Shown here: piece by piece, positions 16,601 to 19,202 of the stretch
Numbering within the stretch: the stretch's first letter is position 1
Layout of the letters: each line of letters starts with the position of its first letter
DNA from: Tannerellaceae bacterium
GTDB taxonomy: Bacteria; Bacteroidota; Bacteroidia; Bacteroidales; Tannerellaceae
NCBI GenBank assembly: GCA_031279915.1
Contig: JAITHO010000058.1
Coordinates: forward strand, 1 to 19,202
Reading direction: 5' to 3'
DNA length: 19,202 bases
Notes under the pieces: generated by a model
What the model was told of the DNA's origin: nothing
The model's input: the letters and a program-made list of their open reading frames with translations, nothing else
The model's database searches: none
Translations under genes and position numbers: made by a program

Positions 16601-17181
16601 TGAAGCAAATCTGTAACCATCCCACACAATTCCTTAAGAACGATGCCTTCGACCCCAGCCTCTCCGGTAAAACCGAACTGCTACTCGAACTCCTCGACAG
16701 CATCGTTGACAGCGGCGAAAAAGCTCTCGTCTTTACACAATTCACCGAGATGGGCCAGCTACTCGAGCGATTCATCACACAGCGATTCGGCGAAGAACCA
16801 ATGTTCTACCACGGAGGATGCAGCGTCAAACAGCGAAGCAGCATGGTTGATCGCTTCCAAAACAACCATTCCGATAGCATCTTCATACTATCGCTCAAAG
16901 CCGCCGGAACAGGCCTCAACCTCACCGCCGCATCGCACGTCATACACTACGACCTGTGGTGGAACCCTGCCGTAGAAAACCAAGCAACCGACCGAGCATA
17001 CCGCATCGGGCAAGACAAAAACGTCATGGTGCATCGACTAATCTGCAAAGACACTTTCGAGGAACGCATCGACGACATGATACAGCAAAAGAAACACCTG
17101 GCCGACATGACCGTGGCCAGCGGCGAAAGCTGGATAGGCAAGCTCAGCAACAAAGAGCTGCGCGAGATATTCGGAAGCTGA
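13669..17181 (+). CDS. SWIM zinc-finger SNF2-family helicase-like ATPase
   Basis: A 1170-residue protein of the bacterial SWI2/SNF2 family, ATP-driven translocases on double-stranded DNA. Near the N-terminus is a SWIM zinc finger, CxC-x6-CxH at Cys123, Cys125, Cys132 and His134. A long middle region (about 200-690) matches the region that links SWIM and SNF2 parts in bacterial homologs. The ATPase core shows motif I DDMGLGKT (725-732), the DEAQ box (823-826), motif III SGTPVENR (from 851), then the C-terminal lobe with EKALVFTQFTEMGQLL, KAAGTGLNLTAASHVIHYD and motif VI QATDRAYRIGQ (1105-1115). All key residues are present, so it should be active. In other bacteria such proteins are linked to transcription recycling or DNA repair and, in some loci, phage defence; nothing here decides. 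It is convergent with a macro-domain gene 10 bp away. Codon and base use shifts visibly after about 16,100 toward C- and A-rich codons. Confidence 0.95.
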   Translation: MAEQFGKTWWGERWIALLTGSEGSKPPRGTALARGKAIRDFSVAGNTISAKVKGTRGRPFVVTIKAPTFSPAQIDKLISKLLLRPALIARMLNGELPPAVAVMTEELGIKVFPRRWADLQIHCTCTERTVPCRHVLAIVHAVSRNIDNNPFAIYNLRGVSLMGELKKRGIFVSDLLSNDAVPPIGTLLKGRRTINPVGANAVYDMVDYSQLRNMSEALAMLLPDRPAFYAAGNFREQYSEQMHEVTKGIARILSKSKGVSGVFPYNNKQPISRKTTLSLMYDAAYQLKIVGTGHRIKRVEQMLAALFYLNPSRIADYNRSVVGMRKLALAALHLTANGMIIPQIIRTGLWEYAVRWLPAVIDQRVKTIIDKLSASISCDLLLMMRSEKGQGDVQYVEDTVGELLSIFIGRIVARLAKANRKDVFDCLFFANKSYPFKATNEAALPLGVKAWLSSLHFPMRTYTPVFTVSEQPGGNFSAEISVERNDEAAPTPVSFQDIMSRKKYEGVKYDITREIVRLAPFVSGVEAYIDAGGSRIMRFSNAEFANFLTEVLPAVRLLGVRVMLPKSLQTLLHPKVSVKLSKTAKGRGFINMSDLLSFNWQVALGDTIVSPEEFEAMLKTASRLFKFKESYIYVSDADIERIRKAIASGKPLTPSQMLHTALTDEYEGAPVVVSDEVRELIHELNATDEIALPNDLNAQMRPYQSRGYSWMYRNSRIGFGSIIADDMGLGKTLQVIAVLLKYKEEGLINNKHKALVVVPTGLLTNWQAEVEKFAPSLSIYIFHGQSRDAAQFEAADVMLTTYGLVRTELETLKKQKWQVMVIDEAQNIKNYDTAQAKAVKSIPAGIRIAMSGTPVENRLAEFWSIMDYTNKGYLGTIKTFKDYYGNPIQLYNDSRITERFRKVTAPFMMRRMKTDKNIISDLPDKIELNQYARLTTQQAALYEKTMQSAMQQIESVDETDSQSIFKRDGLVLQMILSLKQICNHPTQFLKNDAFDPSLSGKTELLLELLDSIVDSGEKALVFTQFTEMGQLLERFITQRFGEEPMFYHGGCSVKQRSSMVDRFQNNHSDSIFILSLKAAGTGLNLTAASHVIHYDLWWNPAVENQATDRAYRIGQDKNVMVHRLICKDTFEERIDDMIQQKKHLADMTVASGESWIGKLSNKELREIFGS

Positions 17182-17191
17182 GCCCTTGGCC

Positions 17192-17722
17192 CTATTGGCC
17201 TGCGCGCAGACGCTGTTCGGCAAGGAGCAAGCGATAGTTCTCCTCGTCGAAGCACACAAAAATCACATCCTCAATTGACGAATTGCCTCCAAGGAAGGTC
17301 TCGACCGCCTCAAAAGCAATAGCCGCCGCCTGCTTCTTGGGGTAGCCGTAGATGCCCGTGCTGATGTTCGGGAAGGCAACGCTTTGGCAATGGAGCTTGG
17401 CGGCAAGGCCAAGCGAATTGCTGTAACAGGCCGCCAACAATAGCGGTTCGCCCTGCATTCCGCCCTCCCACACGGGGCCAACGGTGTGAATCACAAACTT
17501 TGCCGGCAGCAATCCCGCTCCGGTGACTACGGCCTGGCCCGTTGGACATTCGCCCTGCATGGCCACAATCCTCATACATTCTTTGATTATTTCAGGCCCT
17601 CCGGCGAAGTGAATCGCGCCGTCAACGCCTCCGCCTCCCATCAGGAAGGAATTGGCCGCATTTACGATAGCGTCGGCCTGAACCTTAGTTATATCGCCTC
17701 GTATGATTTCAATTCTTTTCAT
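17192..17722 (-). CDS. Macro-domain protein, probable O-acetyl-ADP-ribose deacetylase (YmdB-like)
   Basis: A 176-residue single-domain macro protein that binds ADP-ribose and, in this subgroup, hydrolyses O-acetyl-ADP-ribose or removes mono-ADP-ribose from protein. Signature segments are GDITKVQADAIVNAAN (residues 9-24, catalytic-type Asn24), the glycine loop LMGGGGVDGAIHFAGG (27-42), HTVGPVW (near 78-84) and the phosphate loop FPNISTGIYGYP (about 118-129). Length and motifs agree with MacroD/YmdB proteins. There is no signal peptide, so it is cytosolic. It converges on the SNF2 gene with 10 bp between stops. A near-match -7 box on the minus strand (TATCTTCG at 17756-17749) lies about 27 bp upstream of the ATG. 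Confidence 0.93.
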   Translation of the reverse strand: MKRIEIIRGDITKVQADAIVNAANSFLMGGGGVDGAIHFAGGPEIIKECMRIVAMQGECPTGQAVVTGAGLLPAKFVIHTVGPVWEGGMQGEPLLLAACYSNSLGLAAKLHCQSVAFPNISTGIYGYPKKQAAAIAFEAVETFLGGNSSIEDVIFVCFDEENYRLLLAEQRLRAGQ

Positions 17723-17784
17723 ATAGCATTATTAATTTAGTGTGGTTGCGAAGATATTTATTTCGGCTGAGATATAATGAGCGC

Positions 17785-17817
17785 AAAAAAGGCCGCCGGA
17801 TATCACATCCAACGGCC
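17785..17817 (-). terminator. Rho-independent terminator of the DUF6261-like gene
   Basis: Read on the minus strand, GGCCGTTGGAT (17817-17807), a 5-nt loop, and ATCCGGCGGCC (17801-17791) form an 11-bp stem with two G-U pairs, followed at once by six Ts (17790-17785). It starts 57 bp after the stop codon of the 17875-18810 gene. It is the best intrinsic terminator in the window. Confidence 0.85.
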
Positions 17818-17874
17818 CTGATAAATAAAGTTACTATGAAATTTAAACTTAGAAAAAAAAATTAATCCTATATC

Positions 17875-18810
17875 TTACTCTCCTGCTGCCGGCGGGTTCA
17901 GATCCTCGGGGTTGATGGGCGGGATCGTCGTATCCGGTTGCTGCGGAGGGGTGTTGGGAGCGGGAGGATTGGTTGTGTCGGGTTGTTGCGGCGGGGTGTT
18001 TGGCGCCGGCGGATTGGTTGTGTCGGGGGCTTGGGTTCCCTCGTCGGTCTTGCCGTCGTCTTTGGCTTTGTGATGTCCGCGGCGGGCGAGGTTGAGTTGG
18101 CCTTGGTTAATTGCGCCTTCAACCACGTTCTTGACGCCGGTGAGCGACGTTCGAATGCCGGCGTCTTTTGCGCCGAGCTCGTTTGCCGTCCAGGTAACGT
18201 TAACGGCATCCACGAAGCTTACAAAAACATTGTCGGTTTTTTCGCGAGCTTCGCTCATATTGCCTTGATCGGAGCTTTCGGCTTGTTCGGTCGAGCGTTC
18301 GGTATACTGGGTTTCGAACTCGGTGTTAGCGGCCAAGATGCGGTCAACCTGCTCAGTCAGGCCCAAAAGCTGGATAGCTGGTTTATAGGTAGGTTTCTCG
18401 CAATCTTCAAGGAAGTTATGCAGTAAACCGGTTTGATCGGAATAAGATAGGGTTGTTAACTTTTCGTAATTCTTGAGCAGATACAACAACAGTTCCATTG
18501 CCTCAAGTTGCGCGGCGGTGCCGAAATATTTGACGGCTAAAACGCTCTGTTTGAAATATGTGAACAAGCCTACGCGTTTATCGTGCAGAGCTCCGAGACT
18601 TCCGGTCTGAATGGCAGCTTGGTTCCTTTTAAAAATATCGTCTTCTTGGGCATATATTGCAGTTAACGCATTAAAAATACTGCCAAGCGAAGGTACGGCG
18701 GCCACCAATGCCGTAAGTGCGGTAATCAAACGGTGGAAGAAGTCAACATGTTCTCCGTTATGAAATTTGGAGATAAGAGTTTTGAAAGCGAGAGAGATAA
18801 GCTTATTCAT
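17875..18810 (-). CDS. Probable DUF6261 family protein with proline-rich repeat tail
   Basis: 311 residues in two parts. Residues 1-240 are predicted almost wholly helical and resemble the Bacteroidota DUF6261 family in layout: an N-terminal HNGEHVDFFHRL motif, EDDIFKRNQAAI, then YSDQTGLLHNFLEDC, a helix with ILAANTEFETQYTERSTEQ, and a last helical pair. I recognise the family by pattern, not by search. Residues 242-260 are basic and polar (ARRGHHKAKDDGKTDEG). From 262 come two exact copies of a 15-residue unit PDTTNPPAPNTPPQQ and a third partial copy, ending in PINPEDLNPPAAGE; the DNA copies are 45 bp apart (17938-18027). There is no signal peptide or lipobox. The function is unknown. It has its own promoter and terminator, so it is monocistronic. 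The promoter abuts palindrome array B, which makes the array a likely control region for it. Confidence 0.75.
   Translation of the reverse strand: MNKLISLAFKTLISKFHNGEHVDFFHRLITALTALVAAVPSLGSIFNALTAIYAQEDDIFKRNQAAIQTGSLGALHDKRVGLFTYFKQSVLAVKYFGTAAQLEAMELLLYLLKNYEKLTTLSYSDQTGLLHNFLEDCEKPTYKPAIQLLGLTEQVDRILAANTEFETQYTERSTEQAESSDQGNMSEAREKTDNVFVSFVDAVNVTWTANELGAKDAGIRTSLTGVKNVVEGAINQGQLNLARRGHHKAKDDGKTDEGTQAPDTTNPPAPNTPPQQPDTTNPPAPNTPPQQPDTTIPPINPEDLNPPAAGE
17938..18027 (-). repeat. In-gene 45-bp tandem repeat (two units)
   Basis: Two copies, 17983-18027 and 17938-17982, encode the same 15 residues but differ at several third codon positions. The protein repeat is therefore kept by selection or is an old duplication, not a recent slippage product. 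Confidence 0.85.
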
Positions 18811-18844
18811 AAGATTTTTTTATTGAGGGGTTATTGAATGAATG

Positions 18845-18878
18845 CAAATATACAAAAAACATTTTAATAGCTTCCAAA
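18845..18878 (-). promoter_or_regulatory. Promoter of the DUF6261-like gene, overlapping array B unit 0
   Basis: On the minus strand the -7 box TATATTTG (18852-18845) matches TAnnTTTG exactly. TTTG at 18878-18875 forms the -33 box with a 22-bp spacer, slightly long. The transcript would start near 18838, about 28 nt before the ATG at 18810. The -33 TTTG is formed by the bases in which the first palindrome unit (18874-18885) departs from the array consensus. Confidence 0.55.
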
Positions 18879-19202
18879 TGTTAGGAACGTATATTCGAAA
18901 AAAAACGGGCTTTCCTAACGTTAGGAAAGGCTACCCTGAAAAAAGTCGGGTCATCCTAACGTTAGGAAAGTCCCAAATAATATTTTTGTAAAGGCCCTAA
19001 CGTTAGGAAAGCTCAAACCGAAAAAAAATCAGGCTTTCCTAACGTTCGGAAAGCCAAAATCGAAAAAAAATCGGCCTTTCCTAACGTTAGGAAAGACAAA
19101 ACCGGAAAAAAGTCGGCCTTCCTAACGTTCGGAAAGCTCAAAACCGAAAAAAGTCGGCCTTTCCTAACGTTCGGAAAGCCAAAACCGAAAAAAATCAGCC
19201 TT
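18874..19202. repeat. Array B: palindromic CCTAACGTTAGG units at 40-42-bp spacing
   Basis: Core starts are 18874 (degenerate), 18914, 18955, 18996, 19038, 19080, 19121 and 19163; spacings are 40, 41, 41, 42, 42, 41 and 42. The window ends where the next core would begin (about 19204), so the array continues. The best units (18910-18929, 19076-19095) are the perfect 20-bp palindrome CTTTCCTAACGTTAGGAAAG. Three units (19038, 19121, 19163) carry the same half-site change, TTCGG for TTAGG. Spacers share an A-run flanked by a short inverted repeat, for example CCGA-aaaaag-TCGG. No coding frame spans it. Confidence 0.9.

Noticed and set aside
17938..18426. 162-codon frame on the plus strand
   Set aside because: It is antisense to the DUF6261-like gene and its Gly/Val-rich repeats are the mirror of the proline-rich tail.
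18874..19202. CRISPR array
   Set aside because: Spacers are near-identical A-rich sequences rather than unique ones, the core is a DNA palindrome, and no cas genes are present.

Overview
The window reads as chromosome of a Bacteroidales-type bacterium (phylum Bacteroidota). The evidence is a SusC/RagA receptor with an STN domain next to a FecR anti-sigma factor, the Bacteroidota families DUF2851, DUF4252 and (probably) DUF6261, weak or absent Shine-Dalgarno sequences before most genes, and several promoter matches to the Bacteroides pattern TTTG / TAnnTTTG. I do not name a genus. I see no rRNA, tRNA, insertion sequence, prophage or CRISPR-Cas.

Layout. 1-3477 (minus): a FecR-like anti-sigma factor followed by the 5' part of a SusC-type TonB-dependent receptor that runs off the window; no ECF sigma gene lies beside them. 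3693-4985 (plus): a DUF2851 protein. 4986-5498: a gene-free stretch with tandem 22-bp repeats. 5499-7309 (plus): a compact operon, DUF4252 - ECF sigma factor - small one-TM protein - DUF4252, probably a sigma/anti-sigma unit flanked by its exported products or partners. 7310-7867: a gap with a stem-loop and an array of about ten short palindromes every ~41 bp. 7868-11536 (minus): an operon GtrA - FAD oxidoreductase - AspT/YidE-type membrane transporter. 11537-11816: divergent promoters and an elaborate leader for mgtE. 11817-13199 (plus): MgtE magnesium transporter. 13200-13668: a terminator-like hairpin, a second copy of the 22-bp repeat family, and a promoter. 13669-17181 (plus): a large SWIM-SNF2 helicase-like ATPase, convergent with a macro-domain protein (17192-17722, minus). 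17875-18810 (minus): a probable DUF6261 protein with a proline-rich repeat tail and its own terminator. 18874-19202: a second ~41-bp-period palindrome array directly upstream of that gene, running off the end.

Three things stand out. (1) Two intergenic arrays (7464-7842 and 18874 to the end) share one design: a 12-13-bp palindrome every ~41 bp (about four helical turns) with a smaller inverted repeat in several spacers. Their core sequences differ. The second array's outermost degenerate unit overlaps the predicted -33 box of the DUF6261-like gene. (2) The mgtE leader holds an 18-residue reading frame starting Met-Asp-Asp-Glu-Pro, followed by a hairpin that buries the strong mgtE Shine-Dalgarno. 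Both fit a Mg2+-sensing attenuator. (3) A 22-bp phased repeat family occurs at two intergenic sites about 8 kb apart.
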